Shown here piece after piece: positions 1 through 9,900 of a stretch of DNA of 64,000 nucleotides (positions within the stretch are counted from its first letter, which is position 1; each line of letters opens with the position of its first letter). The position numbers and the translations under genes were made by a program. Source of the stretch: Alphaproteobacteria bacterium MarineAlpha11_Bin1 (GTDB lineage Bacteria; Pseudomonadota; Alphaproteobacteria; MPNO01; UBA830); assembly GCA_002937455.1 (NCBI GenBank), contig PTJZ01000001.1, forward strand, positions 248,001 to 312,000, in the 5' to 3' direction. The notes below the pieces were generated by a model, which was not told the DNA's origin, did no database searches, and saw only the letters and a program-made list of their open reading frames with translations.

Positions 1-244
1 AGACTGACAGAGCGTGTACCGGGCCAGCTAGCTCCGACGCTAGCACTGCATAGACCATTCGTTGTCGTTCGAGTCGCGTCCTGTTTGAAAATGCATTGGC
101 GACTATTTCTACCCGGAAATGTGTCTCGCCCTCTGGCCTAGCACCAATATGGCCGGCATGAAGAGAAGATTCGTCGATAACGGTCAATGAAACCGGCTCG
201 AACGCCTCAGTCAGTTTAGTTTCAATATCTTGCAGCACTGTCAT
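1..244 (-). CDS. bolA: BolA family protein, cut by left edge
   Basis: The minus-strand frame starts with ATG at 244 and runs off the window with no stop, giving about 81 N-terminal residues. The BolA pattern is visible: an HAGH motif, then THFRVEIV, a conserved Phe-Ser-Asn, an RxRLERQRMVY segment and a terminal HALS. BolA proteins work with monothiol glutaredoxins in iron-sulfur cluster trafficking and stress-linked regulation. The gene diverges from the J-domain gene and lies next to cobS-cobT, a neighbourhood often seen in alphaproteobacteria. The C-terminus is missing only because of the window edge. Confidence 0.88.
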   Translation of the reverse strand, partial: MTVLQDIETKLTEAFEPVSLTVIDESSLHAGHIGARPEGETHFRVEIVANAFSNRTRLERQRMVYAVLASELAGPVHALSV

Positions 245-354
245 TATACCCTCTACGCGGTACCTAGTTCGGGCGATATCGCCACCGTCTATGCGTGCAG
301 GGATTATACCTGTCCACGCTTGCACCGCCAAATTGTGGCGACCATACTCCCACC

Positions 355-924
355 ATGCCGTTATCTCGCCCGAAATATCCTAAGAGCGAAGCCAACTTTG
401 AGGGCAAAATCTGCGCACACCCCGATTGCAGCCTAGACGGAAAATATCGCGCGCCCCAGTCCAGAGACACATTGGACCAATACTACTGGTTTTGCCTTGA
501 ACACGTCCGCGATTACAATTCCGCTTGGAATTACTATGCGGATATGGATGACGCTACTGTTGAGGCCGAAATGCGGAATGATGTTGTCTGGCGCCGACCA
601 ACCTGGCCGCTTGGCTCTCGTACAACTAAATACGGGGACCGGATATCGGATCCGCTAAACATTTTCGGCCAAGGTCTTACATATGGACCGCTAACCCGGG
701 AGGCGGAGACCCAACTTCAATCTTTTTCATCTGAGGAACGAGAAGCAGTCTCAGTACTGGGACTGGTTGCGCCAGTGACGAAAGCCGATGTAAAACTGCG
801 CTATAAAACTCTCGCCAAGATGCTGCACCCCGATGCCAACGGGGGCGACAAAAGGGCGGAAGACCAGCTAAAGTTGGTAAATTATGCATACACTACGTTA
901 CGGGACAGCGACCGCCTAATATAG
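355..924 (+). CDS. J-domain (DnaJ-like) molecular chaperone protein
   Basis: A protein of about 189 residues when started at ATG 355; an in-frame start at 295 would add 20 unconserved residues. The C-terminal 60 residues form a J domain with the diagnostic HPD tripeptide (LHPDANGG), which stimulates DnaK/Hsp70 ATPase activity. The N-terminal part carries Cys/His pairs (CAHPDC, CLEH) that could bind metal, and a Trp/Tyr-rich stretch. This C-terminal J-domain architecture sits between bolA and cobS in many alphaproteobacteria. The client is unknown. cobS starts 43 bp downstream on the same strand, so co-transcription is likely. Confidence 0.85.
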   Translation: MPLSRPKYPKSEANFEGKICAHPDCSLDGKYRAPQSRDTLDQYYWFCLEHVRDYNSAWNYYADMDDATVEAEMRNDVVWRRPTWPLGSRTTKYGDRISDPLNIFGQGLTYGPLTREAETQLQSFSSEEREAVSVLGLVAPVTKADVKLRYKTLAKMLHPDANGGDKRAEDQLKLVNYAYTTLRDSDRLI

Positions 925-967
925 GTTGGTTCGTTAAAATCTTTATACTCTTAAGGAACACAGTTGA

Positions 968-1975
968 ATGGCTTCCAAAGACCAGAGCGCGATTTTTGAG
1001 ATCAGCGAAATCGATACGCCGGACACGACCACGTCGGCCAAAGAGGCCTTTGACCTCGACATCGAAATGGAGATGCCGGCTTTTTCCAAAAAAACCGAAC
1101 ATGTACCAGATCTTGACGACACCTATTGTTTCGATCACGACACAACCCTCGCGATTATGATGGCGTTTGCTCATAATCGCCGGCTGCTTATCCAAGGTTA
1201 TCACGGCACCGGCAAGTCGACCCATGTCGAACAAGTTGCCGCGAGGCTAAACTGGCCATGTATCCGTATAAACCTTGATAGCCATATCAGCAGGATAGAT
1301 CTCATCGGAAAGGACGCCATTGTCCTCAAAGATGGTAAGCAGGTTACAGAGTTTCGTGATGGAATTCTTCCTTGGGCACTACAGAGCCCGATGGCACTCG
1401 TGTTTGACGAATATGATGCTGGGCGACCGGATGTAATGTTCGTCATTCAACGTGTTTTGGAAGTCGATGGTAAAATGACTCTTCTTGATCAGAATCGCGT
1501 TCTAAGGCCTCACCCCGCTTTCCGCCTTCTGGCCACGGCTAACACGGTCGGATTAGGCGACACGACGGGCCTTTATCACGGCACCCAACAGATCAACCAA
1601 GGACAACTCGACCGCTGGAACCTTGTCACTACGCTGAACTACCTTCCACATGACAAAGAAACAGCTATCATTCTTTCTAAGTGCCCGGATTACAACAAAG
1701 ATGCCGAAGGACAACAGAAAATCAGCTCCATGGTACGCGTTGCTGATTTATCGCGTGCCGGATTTATGGCCGGCGATATTTCAACCGTCATGTCGCCGCG
1801 AACGGTTATTACTTGGGCAGAAAATAATTTGATCTTGGGGGACATTGGAACAGCTTTTCGGATGACTTTCTTGAATAAGTGCGATGAACTAGAGCGAACG
1901 ACCGTGGCTGAATACTATCAACGCTGCTTCGGCGAGGAACTGCCGGAACTGAACGCAACGCAGACAGCCGCCTGA
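968..1975 (+). CDS. cobS: Aerobic cobaltochelatase subunit CobS
   Basis: A MoxR-type AAA+ ATPase of 335 residues. Walker A is GYHGTGKST at residues 77-85 and Walker B is LVFDEYD near residues 144-150, followed by sensor-like ATANT. CobS pairs with CobT and the large subunit CobN to insert Co2+ into hydrogenobyrinic acid a,c-diamide in the oxygen-dependent cobalamin pathway. AAGGAA lies just upstream of the ATG. cobT begins 7 bp after the stop, so the two are an operon; cobN is not in this window. Length and motif order match the family. Confidence 0.95.
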   Translation: MASKDQSAIFEISEIDTPDTTTSAKEAFDLDIEMEMPAFSKKTEHVPDLDDTYCFDHDTTLAIMMAFAHNRRLLIQGYHGTGKSTHVEQVAARLNWPCIRINLDSHISRIDLIGKDAIVLKDGKQVTEFRDGILPWALQSPMALVFDEYDAGRPDVMFVIQRVLEVDGKMTLLDQNRVLRPHPAFRLLATANTVGLGDTTGLYHGTQQINQGQLDRWNLVTTLNYLPHDKETAIILSKCPDYNKDAEGQQKISSMVRVADLSRAGFMAGDISTVMSPRTVITWAENNLILGDIGTAFRMTFLNKCDELERTTVAEYYQRCFGEELPELNATQTAA

Positions 1976-1982
1976 TCAGAAA

Positions 1983-3845
1983 ATGAGCGACGACCAGCCG
2001 GCAGAAGAATTTAGACGCGTCACCGCAGCAGCAATGCGGGCGATTTCCGAGCGTGAGGACATCACACTCGTTTATGGTTCAGAGGCAAGGCTAGTTGATA
2101 ATCAAGCCCGTCTGCCAATTCCGTCTCGCGATTTCACAGAAAAGGAGATTGCAGCGCTCCGCGGCGAGGCGGACGCAATGGCGCTACGCCTCCGATTTCA
2201 CGACGAAACGGTCCATGCGACGCGGGCCCCGCAGGGAGAGAATGCACGAGCGGTATTCGAATCTCTCGAAGGGGTACGCTGCGAGGTTCTCGGAGGTCGA
2301 ATTATGGCCGGAGTCGCGAATAACCTTCGCGCTTCTCTCGAAGCAAAATGCGATTCGTTTGGGTACACCCGCGTTAACGTGCGCGAAGACGCTCCCTTGT
2401 CAGAAGCAATTGGGCTTATGGTCCGCGAAAAACTGACAGGTGAAAAACTCCCCGAGGGTGGTGAGCAATTGGTTGGACTCTGGCGAGACTGGGTTAACGA
2501 TAAGATCGACACTGACTTCGACAGTCTAGCTGACCGAATTGATGACCAAGAAGCATACGCGGAGGCGCTCACTGATCTTTTGGTGGAACTAGAGCTTATT
2601 GATGAGGAATCAGAAGCTACAGACCAGCAGGAAGGCGAACAGGGCGAGGAATCTGAAGAGCAGGATGCCGAAGACGCAGATGCCGACGACGCGGATACGG
2701 AAGGCGTATCGGCCGAGATGTCAGGCGACGAATCTTCGGAAATGGAGGATATGGATGTCGAGGAGGGCGACGAATCCATGTCTGAGCAGGGCCAAGACGA
2801 AATGATGCCAGGCACCGGTGACGAAGATGGGGAACAATCTGAGCACCAGCAACGCCAAGAAGGTGGTCCCGGCCGTGAACGTGAACCCATCTATCAGCCT
2901 TATACGATCGAATACGACGAAGTCGTCGAAGCGGAGGATTTGTGCGATGCCGACGAACTTAATCGACTTCGGCAACATCTTGACCAGCAACTTGCCAATT
3001 TGCAGGGAATAATCGGACGACTCGCAAATCGCCTGCAACGTCGGCTATTGGCGCAGCAATCACGTTCGTGGGAGTTCGACCTAGAAGAGGGTCTGCTCGA
3101 CGCGGGTAGATTGTCACGGGTAGTCATCAACCCGATGCACCCACTATCTTACAAGATTGAGAAGGAAACCGAATTCCGAGACACAGTTGTAACCCTATTA
3201 ATTGATAATTCAGGATCCATGCGAGGCCGACCAATCACCGTGGCGGCGATGAGCGCGGATATCCTCGCCCGAACGCTTGAGCGCTGCGGGGTGAAGGTTG
3301 AAATCCTTGGTTTCACTACACGGGCATGGAAGGGTGGACAGGCGCGGGAGCGCTGGCTAGCGGACGGAAAACCGGCCAACCCGGGCCGGCTGAACGACCT
3401 CCGTCATATTGTTTATAAACCCGCAGACGCACCATGGCGCCGCGCACGCAAATCGTTAGGTCTTATGCTGCGTGAGGGCCTCCTGAAGGAGAATATCGAC
3501 GGCGAGGCATTACTGTGGGCGCACAGCCGTATGGTGAATCGTCACGAACAGCGCAAGATCTTGATGGTAATATCCGATGGAGCTCCGGTCGACGACTCTA
3601 CCCTCTCGGTTAATCCAGGAAACTATCTTGAGCGCCATCTGAGGGAAGTGATCAAGACACTAGAAATGCGACCAGACGTCGAGTTGACGGCCATCGGTAT
3701 CGGCCATGACGTCACTCGTTATTATAGCCGTGCCGTGACTATCATGGACGCAGAGCAATTAGGTGGAACAATGATGGACCGGCTGGCAGAGCTTTTCGAC
3801 GATGGACCCAAGCAGCGTAGCCGACGATTCGACAGCGCTGCCTAA
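1983..3845 (+). CDS. cobT: Aerobic cobaltochelatase subunit CobT
   Basis: A 620-residue partner of CobS in ATP-dependent cobalt insertion. The N-terminal part is a conserved helical region. Roughly residues 200-290 are an extremely acidic Glu/Asp/Gln/Ser-rich linker, typical of CobT and BchD-like chelatase subunits. The C-terminal third is a von Willebrand factor A domain with a MIDAS motif DNSGSM near residue 402, used for Mg2+-dependent subunit contact. Transcription probably ends at the terminator at 3861-3891. Confidence 0.95.
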   Translation: MSDDQPAEEFRRVTAAAMRAISEREDITLVYGSEARLVDNQARLPIPSRDFTEKEIAALRGEADAMALRLRFHDETVHATRAPQGENARAVFESLEGVRCEVLGGRIMAGVANNLRASLEAKCDSFGYTRVNVREDAPLSEAIGLMVREKLTGEKLPEGGEQLVGLWRDWVNDKIDTDFDSLADRIDDQEAYAEALTDLLVELELIDEESEATDQQEGEQGEESEEQDAEDADADDADTEGVSAEMSGDESSEMEDMDVEEGDESMSEQGQDEMMPGTGDEDGEQSEHQQRQEGGPGREREPIYQPYTIEYDEVVEAEDLCDADELNRLRQHLDQQLANLQGIIGRLANRLQRRLLAQQSRSWEFDLEEGLLDAGRLSRVVINPMHPLSYKIEKETEFRDTVVTLLIDNSGSMRGRPITVAAMSADILARTLERCGVKVEILGFTTRAWKGGQARERWLADGKPANPGRLNDLRHIVYKPADAPWRRARKSLGLMLREGLLKENIDGEALLWAHSRMVNRHEQRKILMVISDGAPVDDSTLSVNPGNYLERHLREVIKTLEMRPDVELTAIGIGHDVTRYYSRAVTIMDAEQLGGTMMDRLAELFDDGPKQRSRRFDSAA

Positions 3846-3860
3846 TGCCCCGACAATACA

Positions 3861-3891
3861 AAAAAGGGTCGGACTAAATCCGACCCTTTTT
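3861..3891. terminator. Bidirectional intrinsic terminator between cobT and tctC
   Basis: A perfect 13-bp inverted repeat (5 A, then GGGTCGGA, mirrored by TCCGACCC and 5 T) with a 5-nt loop. The A tract on one side and T tract on the other make it work in both directions. It separates the convergent cobT (plus) and tctC-like (minus) genes, which end 15 bp and 28 bp from it. Confidence 0.93.
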
Positions 3892-3918
3892 CTATTACTT
3901 CAAAATGATTTAAGGATT

Positions 3919-4956
3919 TTAGCTCCCAAAGATCAATTTCGTAGCGTGCTTTACAACATCTGGCGATGCGTTATTGACCGAGTCAATGACGATCTTCTGG
4001 ATCTTGGCTCCCGAAGAAGGGATTAATCTCAGCTTGCGCTTTTTCAACTCCGCTGCAAATGCCGGGTCTGCATTCATCTTGTCATAAGCAGAACGCAAAA
4101 GATCAATGTTATCTTTTCCAACACCCGGGGGTAACGCAAGACCACGGCCAAGAAGACCCGCGACACTTAGGAAGCCAACGGCTTTCTTATCCATTTCTTT
4201 AGTAACAAGTTCACTAATCATTGGCACCGACTTGGGTAAGTCAGGATCTCGGAAAACGCCAATCTGAGCAATTGGACGGGCAAATGGTTTATCACCCTTA
4301 AACCAATGCGGCACCTTTGACGCCCATGCCAGCCAGTTGAATGCTGCCATCTGAGACTCACCTTGCTCCATTGCAAAGATGGATTTTGAAGATCCCTTGT
4401 AACCAGTAACCATTTTAATTTTGTAGCCGAAAAGGCCATTTATAAGCATCGGGTTGATATATCCGGAAGAACCCTTACCGCTAGTGCTTCCAATCACCTG
4501 CTTCTTTTTCATATCCGATAGCTTATTTATACCGCTATCAGATCGTACAACCATTACTACATTGGTTTGGTTTGAAGAACCGATCCAGTTAAAGTGTCGA
4601 GCGTCGTAGCGCATCTTCTCAGGCCTCATGAGTTGATTCGTCACACCATTATCAAGTGGTACGATCAGGGTGAGTCCATCTTTTGGCGCAACGTTATAGA
4701 ACCAGTTCATGGCCTTGGCGCCACCGGCACCTGGCATGTGTTGCAGAATTATATTGGGATTACCGGGAATATGCTTCCCAAGATGGTTCGAAAACGCCAC
4801 ACCATATTTGTCATAGGTACCACCCGGGCCATATGGAATGATGATTTTCATCGTCTTGCCAGCATAGTTCATGGCGGCGGATACAGTTGTCGCCGCACCC
4901 GCGACCATGGCGCTCGCCGCGATGCCGGCAAAAAATAATTTCGTAAATGATTTCAT
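3919..4956 (-). CDS. Tripartite tricarboxylate transporter (TctC/Bug) substrate-binding protein
   Basis: A 345-residue periplasmic binding protein. It has a clear signal peptide (KLFFAG hydrophobic core, cleavage near VSAA, residues 1-27) followed by the Bug-family start IIIPYGPGGTYDKY and the PGAGGAKAMNW segment that contacts carboxylate ligands. Such proteins capture carboxylates for TctAB permeases. No tctA or tctB lies nearby, so this is an orphan binding protein, common where many Bug paralogues exist. The ligand cannot be read from sequence. It is convergent with cobT. Confidence 0.9.
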   Translation of the reverse strand: MKSFTKLFFAGIAASAMVAGAATTVSAAMNYAGKTMKIIIPYGPGGTYDKYGVAFSNHLGKHIPGNPNIILQHMPGAGGAKAMNWFYNVAPKDGLTLIVPLDNGVTNQLMRPEKMRYDARHFNWIGSSNQTNVVMVVRSDSGINKLSDMKKKQVIGSTSGKGSSGYINPMLINGLFGYKIKMVTGYKGSSKSIFAMEQGESQMAAFNWLAWASKVPHWFKGDKPFARPIAQIGVFRDPDLPKSVPMISELVTKEMDKKAVGFLSVAGLLGRGLALPPGVGKDNIDLLRSAYDKMNADPAFAAELKKRKLRLIPSSGAKIQKIVIDSVNNASPDVVKHATKLIFGS

Positions 4957-5103
4957 TTATCTTTCCCTGCTATGTCTTTTTAAAAAAATATTTTCGTTCT
5001 TGACCATTGTCACATGACAACGCCGAACGTGCAAATGTTCGGAACGAGCAGTATGCTCACGCAAACGATTTAACATAAAGAATCTTGAGCAAGGAGTTAC
5101 CAA

Positions 5104-5757
5104 ATGCCCGAAGAAAAAGCACTTTCCGACGCTCGCGCGCGAATCTCGGAATATCGCAATCGTATCCAGCATCTCAACAACAACGAAATAGACTTATTGT
5201 TTCGCGAGGCCCGGAACCACAACTGGTGGCAAGACAAAGAGGTCTCGGACGGCCAACTTCGAGAAATCTGGGAAATAATGAAATTCGGCTCGACGAGCTC
5301 TAATACCCAGCCTGCACGGATAATCTTCATTCGGTCCCAAGAGGCTAAAGAAAAACTTGCGCCTTGCCTCATGCCGGCGAACCTAGAAAAGACCATGGCC
5401 GCTCCAGTCACAGCGTTACTCGCTTACGATTTAGAATTCCACAAGGATTTTGCGCGGAACTATCCAGTTCGACCGGAATTAGGCGAGCGTTTCCGTAACG
5501 ATGAATCAGTGGCCGAAAAATTTGCATTTCAGCAATGCACCCTCCAAGGTGCCTATCTAATCATGGCAATCCGTGCTGTAGGGCTGGACGCTGGTGCGAT
5601 GGGAGGTTTCAATACCGAATTAGCAGATGAGGTCTTCTTTGCCGGAAAAAACTGGAAATCGAATTTCCTCTGCAATATTGGTTACGGCGACCTAGAGGGC
5701 ATCAAGGGCCCTCGGCTGTATCGCTATGATTTCGACGAAGTCTGTGAAGTGATCTGA
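5104..5757 (+). CDS. Nitroreductase-family protein, RutE-like (malonic semialdehyde reductase type)
   Basis: A 217-residue FMN-dependent nitroreductase-fold protein with AAGGAG upstream of the ATG. Segments resemble RutE: a FGSTSSNTQPARIIF region, NLEKTMAAPVTALLAYD, a QGAYLIMAIRAVGLDAG FMN-loop region, then NFLCNIGYGD near the end. RutE reduces malonic semialdehyde to 3-hydroxypropionate in pyrimidine breakdown, but the family also includes general nitro/quinone reductases. The window's URC-type uracil operon (28.9-32.0 kb) makes a role in the same metabolism plausible, though the genes are 23 kb apart. Function is inferred from similarity only. Confidence 0.75.
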   Translation: MPEEKALSDARARISEYRNRIQHLNNNEIDLLFREARNHNWWQDKEVSDGQLREIWEIMKFGSTSSNTQPARIIFIRSQEAKEKLAPCLMPANLEKTMAAPVTALLAYDLEFHKDFARNYPVRPELGERFRNDESVAEKFAFQQCTLQGAYLIMAIRAVGLDAGAMGGFNTELADEVFFAGKNWKSNFLCNIGYGDLEGIKGPRLYRYDFDEVCEVI

Positions 5758-5848
5758 CCGACATTCAGGCGCTTGGAGAAACGGGAGAACAGCCAAGAAG
5801 CCAGCACCAAGAGGTGCGCGAATTCTTTAGAAAGGAGAATCCAGAATA

Positions 5849-6139
5849 TTAGCCGGCAGGGGCGAGAGCCTTTTTGACCTTTCGTTTTAGCGCCAGGGCT
5901 TCCTCTGTTAACTTTGAGTTAGCGGTTCCGAGCAGAAACGCGTCGAGGCCCCCTTTATGTTCAATGGTGCGGATTGCGCGAGCCGATAAGCGCAGTCGCA
6001 CGGTCTTGCCAAGTACGTCGGAGAGCAGCGACGTATCTTGGAGATTGGGAAGGAACCGCCGGCGTGTTTTATTATGGGCGTGACTTACATTGTTTCCGGC
6101 TTGCACACCCTTCCCGGTCATAGCGCATCGTCTGGACAT
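5849..6139 (-). CDS. rpmB: 50S ribosomal protein L28
   Basis: A 96-residue protein beginning [24 protein letters not shown], a typical L28 N-terminus, followed by the basic [10 protein letters not shown] segment and a C-terminal RTIEHKGG region. The frame is open 10 codons upstream, but the family pattern sets the start at 6139. It binds 23S rRNA in the large subunit. It is a single-gene unit between the nitroreductase and the MFS gene. Confidence 0.96.
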   Translation of the reverse strand: MSRRCAMTGKGVQAGNNVSHAHNKTRRRFLPNLQDTSLLSDVLGKTVRLRLSARAIRTIEHKGGLDAFLLGTANSKLTEEALALKRKVKKALAPAG

Positions 6140-6227
6140 CGTCTGGCTCCTAGGCACCATATAAAACACAAAACGGGCAGACTGCTACCCGTAAGGCGCG
6201 AATAACTAATCTCCCATAAATCTGAAG

Positions 6228-7412
6228 TCAAGGATCCTCAGACGCAATATCGGAGGCGCGCTTAACAAGAATAAAACGGCTACCTAGTGCCATAATCACC
6301 ATAGTAGCCGCTCCAAAATAGAAGGGCCAATCGATTCCAACCGACGCGAAAACGAAGCCCGCCAGCGCAGGACCAACAATGCGGCCGGATCCGGCGAAGG
6401 CCTGACCTAGTCCTAATACACTGCCGCGGCTGGCCGGGTCCGCATATTGCGACAGTAAGCTGCTGAGAGGCGAAGCGCAGCTAGATGTCCCGAAGATCAT
6501 GAGAAAGGCGGCAAAGTACAAAAGGATTTGGTCTCCTGCCAAAGGCATCAAAAGAACGCCCATTCCCAAGGAAAAGGCGCCAAACGTGATCAAGATTTTT
6601 TCTCCCATCCATCGCGCCAACGGTCCAATTAATACCCATTGGATAACCACGTGGCAGGCGCCCATCCAAGCGTAGAAATATCCATTCTGCAGTGGGCCCC
6701 AGCCCCAAGCTCGCTCAGACCAAAGAACGATTATCACTTCTATTCCGGCGAAGACGAAGGGCGGTAACAAACTTAGAAAAAGAATCAGCCGCGTCTGCCC
6801 ATGCGCAAGTGCGCTTCGCCACGTGTCGAGGCCATAAGATACTCGAGCCCTTTCTTTTCGGTCCGACGTAACCGACTCACGAATCAGGATCAGGGTAAGG
6901 ATAAGTGCGATAGCTGAGAAAACTGCAGCAGCCAGATATGGCAGTAGAAACACTGACCCGCCGGCGTCTACACCCGCCAGCAACCCGCCAATCGCCGGTC
7001 CAGCTACAAAGCCGAGACCAGCCGCCCCACTCAGTCGTGCGATATTACGGGTGCGGTCCTCTGCGCGGGTTATGTCTGCGACTAACGCATGAGCCACACT
7101 CATATTTGCCGCCATAGCACCGGCTAGGAATCGGACGATGAAAAGAATCACGAGTGAGCTTGAGAATGCCAAAAGAATATAAGCGCACAACGTGCCAGTT
7201 ATAGTCAGCAATAGCACCGGCTTCCGCCCCAGACGATCGCTAATCCAACCCCAGAAAGGTCCGAAGACAGCCTGACCGAACGTGAAACTGACAGCCACCA
7301 AAGTAACCATCTCTGGTGATGCGCCAAATTTTTGAGCATAAAGCGGTAGTAATGGCAGCACGATACCAAAGCCAACCGTATCGACGAAGACGATCAATAT
7401 TAGGGCGTACAA
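6228..7412 (-). CDS. Major facilitator superfamily transporter (TetA-like drug/metabolite antiporter type)
   Basis: A 394-residue membrane protein with about 12 hydrophobic segments. The MFS signature between TM2 and TM3 is present as GWISDRLGRKP, and the TM5 antiporter-like stretch GLGFVAGPAIGGLLAG resembles TetA-type exporters. The start is probably TTG at 7412, preceded by AAGGGG about nine bases upstream. The substrate is unknown. No adjacent TetR-type regulator is seen. Confidence 0.88.
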   Translation of the reverse strand: MYALILIVFVDTVGFGIVLPLLPLYAQKFGASPEMVTLVAVSFTFGQAVFGPFWGWISDRLGRKPVLLLTITGTLCAYILLAFSSSLVILFIVRFLAGAMAANMSVAHALVADITRAEDRTRNIARLSGAAGLGFVAGPAIGGLLAGVDAGGSVFLLPYLAAAVFSAIALILTLILIRESVTSDRKERARVSYGLDTWRSALAHGQTRLILFLSLLPPFVFAGIEVIIVLWSERAWGWGPLQNGYFYAWMGACHVVIQWVLIGPLARWMGEKILITFGAFSLGMGVLLMPLAGDQILLYFAAFLMIFGTSSCASPLSSLLSQYADPASRGSVLGLGQAFAGSGRIVGPALAGFVFASVGIDWPFYFGAATMVIMALGSRFILVKRASDIASEDP

Positions 7413-7509
7413 AAACTTTATCCCCTTATTTACAGCGACCGTCTTAGACGGCTTCTTAGGATGGCAAAGCGATTGCTAGAATTCGTTTCTCGCGTTTCTT
7501 CACAGTGTA

Positions 7510-8385
7510 CTACCAGGAAAAACCGGGAATAGAGCCGACGGGTCGCACTTGCCATTTTTCGACAAGCAGCGCCAGCGCGCTCGGGTCAGGAGGGTAGCCG
7601 CCAAGTTCTTCGGCATGAATGCCACCGGCTACAAAAACAGGTGAAATCCCGGCCTTAGTTGCACCTGCGAGATCAGTTCGGAAAGAATCTCCTATCGCCG
7701 CAATCTGCGATTTATCGAACTTTTTTAATTCCCGAAAACAATAATCATAGATTTCCAACCGCGGTTTTCCGAACCAACGTACAGTGCCACCGAGTTCCTC
7801 GTAGCGGAGCGCGAGAGAACCAGCGCAGATGATCTCTCGTCCACCGCGGACTACAACGAGGTCCGGATTGGCACAGATCATCGGCAGGCCTAATGAAGCG
7901 CCCTGTTGCAGCAGGTCTTCATAATCAGCCACTATCTCACCGTCCTCCCAGGGACCGGTATTTATAATTAGATCGCAATCTCCGACCCGCATTACCTCTT
8001 CCCAGTCTAACCCGACAAATAAATTACGGTCACGATCAGGGCCGACATGCAAGAATCGACTCCCAAGGGGGTCATAGAATGCGTCTACACGCTCTTTTAA
8101 ATCTAAGAAGGTGGCTTCCCCCGAAGAAAGGATTTTCCCGCAAAATTCGCTAGGCATCCCCATAGAGATCATAGAATCGGCAACGGCGCTGCTCCTGCGC
8201 GGTGCATTAGTCAGCATTACAAATGGTTTACCCGCCGCGGTCAGCCTTTCGAGGACATCGACTACTCCAGGGTACAACGTGACCCCGTCGTGAAGGACAC
8301 CCCAGACATCAAGGATAAACGCATCGTAGAGATCAGCAATCGCCTGCATACCATCATACGAGGGAATATCGTGATTTTGAATCAT
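7510..8385 (-). CDS. TIGR01459-type HAD-superfamily hydrolase
   Basis: A 291-residue HAD phosphatase related to NagD/PGP-type enzymes. Motif I is the DVWGVLHDG loop near residue 26, motif II is the LTNAPRR threonine region, and the C-terminal metal-binding motif is AAIGDSFRTDLAGATKAG. A long cap domain lies between them. The physiological phosphoester is unknown. In alphaproteobacteria this family is widespread and often annotated only by its TIGR number. Confidence 0.88.
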   Translation of the reverse strand: MIQNHDIPSYDGMQAIADLYDAFILDVWGVLHDGVTLYPGVVDVLERLTAAGKPFVMLTNAPRRSSAVADSMISMGMPSEFCGKILSSGEATFLDLKERVDAFYDPLGSRFLHVGPDRDRNLFVGLDWEEVMRVGDCDLIINTGPWEDGEIVADYEDLLQQGASLGLPMICANPDLVVVRGGREIICAGSLALRYEELGGTVRWFGKPRLEIYDYCFRELKKFDKSQIAAIGDSFRTDLAGATKAGISPVFVAGGIHAEELGGYPPDPSALALLVEKWQVRPVGSIPGFSW

Positions 8386-8464
8386 AACTGCGCTCTAAAC
8401 CTTCGTATCGGCCGTTAGAAACCGATCAGGGACCGGATAGGCATAAAATCGAACAAGTAAGGCG

Positions 8465-9487
8465 TTAGTGGCGGGCACTCCGCCGCATAATTTTTCCGCG
8501 GTCAACGGTTATAATAGACAACTCGATCATCTTCCGGTCACGTAGTACCGCCAAATCTATAGGTACTCCGGCTTCGCCGGATCCCCAGATTTCTCGGTAT
8601 AAACCAGCCAAGGTTTTCACTTCCTGCCCATTCACTGATAGTAAAACGTCTCCGGGTTCTACCCCCGCATCAACCGCAGGACCTTGCTCCGAGACCGACG
8701 TAATTAGCAGGTGGCCCATCGCCTCTACTGTATAAATTCCCAACCATGGGCGCGGGGGATGCTCCGGCTTACCTTTTTCGATGAGAATCTCGAATATCGG
8801 TCTCAGCAAATCAACCGGCACGAACATATTCCCCGGCTGTTTATCGATGTTTTCTTCCTCCGCATCTTGTACGAATAGGGAACCTATCCCGACCAACTTG
8901 CCGTGGACGTCGAGTAGTGCGGCACCAGACCAAATTGGATGTGGTGGTTCAGTAAAAATCGCTCCAGAAATCAAATATTCCCAGTATCCTGCAAATTCGC
9001 GAACCGACGACACTTTGGCGGCTAGTGCTTGTGCCGCTCCGCCATGTGCGCCCACGGTTAGGTTGTCGCCCTCTCGAACGGCCGCCGAATGACCAAGCTC
9101 AAGCGGCTTAACACCAAGATCTTCATATGTGCGAATCAGGCCGAAGCCAGTTTCATAGTCATATGCGACAATATGCGCTTGGGCTACACCACCAATGCGG
9201 GTTCCGACGGTGATCAAATCACACTCATTGATCAGGTAACCAATCGTAAGAAGCAACCCGTCCTCGGAAATCAGGACCGCATTACCTTCTCTCTCAGTTC
9301 CCAGATAGGAAGCGGAGAAAGCGTCGTCCGGCGCTCGCGCCTGCAACGGTACTACCGCTGAAAGCGCTTCGTTCAAATCATAGGCAAGTTCGGCGGGATC
9401 TGGACGCGGCGCATCTGCCAACGCAGGATGATATAATGGAGAAATACTGGCCGGTTTATGGCCGTTCGCGCGATCGATGCCAGTCAT
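8465..9487 (-). CDS. Trypsin-like/PDZ protein with degenerate protease triad
   Basis: A 340-residue protein with an HtrA-like fold followed by a PDZ domain (about residues 245-330: PWLGIY, ISVSEQGPAVDAGVEPGDVLLSVNG). Aligned by eye to the DegP homologue at 15983-17194, the catalytic His falls on Tyr (TIGYLI), the catalytic Asp on Gly (ETGFGLIR), and only the Ser seems kept (PIWSGAALL). No signal peptide is visible, so it is probably cytoplasmic. It is more likely a binding or scaffold protein than a protease. No partner can be read from the context. Confidence 0.8.
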   Translation of the reverse strand: MTGIDRANGHKPASISPLYHPALADAPRPDPAELAYDLNEALSAVVPLQARAPDDAFSASYLGTEREGNAVLISEDGLLLTIGYLINECDLITVGTRIGGVAQAHIVAYDYETGFGLIRTYEDLGVKPLELGHSAAVREGDNLTVGAHGGAAQALAAKVSSVREFAGYWEYLISGAIFTEPPHPIWSGAALLDVHGKLVGIGSLFVQDAEEENIDKQPGNMFVPVDLLRPIFEILIEKGKPEHPPRPWLGIYTVEAMGHLLITSVSEQGPAVDAGVEPGDVLLSVNGQEVKTLAGLYREIWGSGEAGVPIDLAVLRDRKMIELSIITVDRGKIMRRSARH

Positions 9488-9900
9488 GGCAAATTAAAAC
9501 TCCTCAAGCTTCTTCTGAGTTTAGAGCAATTTCGGGCAATGGGGAAACCCACCTTTCTCTGCGGGACTAGTATGAATTCACCAAAAAAGGCCTGCGCTTG
9601 GTGGATTGCTCAAACAAGTGATCAAGACCCTCGACTTCCTAGACATAAATCGCGGAAGTCGTTTCGAGAGCGACCCTCACTCAGGCTTTTCAGAACTCGG
9701 CTGAACTGAAGTGTCCAGACTTTTTTTTCGTCCGAATATATACCGCAATCGCAATTTAGTATGCACGCACACCCCACTCTTTCCGCCAACAACCTAACCT
9801 TTTCCGTATATCGGGAACCAACGCTATACTTGTCGCGCGGCATTTGACTAAAGCGTTGTTGGTCCGATACGTGACCGACCTCACCCAGGTTCGATAGAGA
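9488..9900. other. Intergenic region, no supported gene
   Basis: This 413-bp stretch lies between two divergent genes and should hold both promoters. A run of eight T lies at about 9721-9728. Near the aldehyde dehydrogenase start, CCAACGCT and AGCGTTG form an interrupted inverted repeat. No coding frame shows recognisable protein features. Confidence 0.5.

Noticed and set aside
2630..2840. Low-complexity GA-rich tract as a repeat element
   Set aside because: It is the coding sequence for the normal acidic linker of CobT, with no exact repeat units.
2198..2890. Minus-strand frame of 230 codons inside cobT, very Ser-rich
   Set aside because: It is the antisense image of the acidic Glu/Asp linker of CobT, not a real protein.
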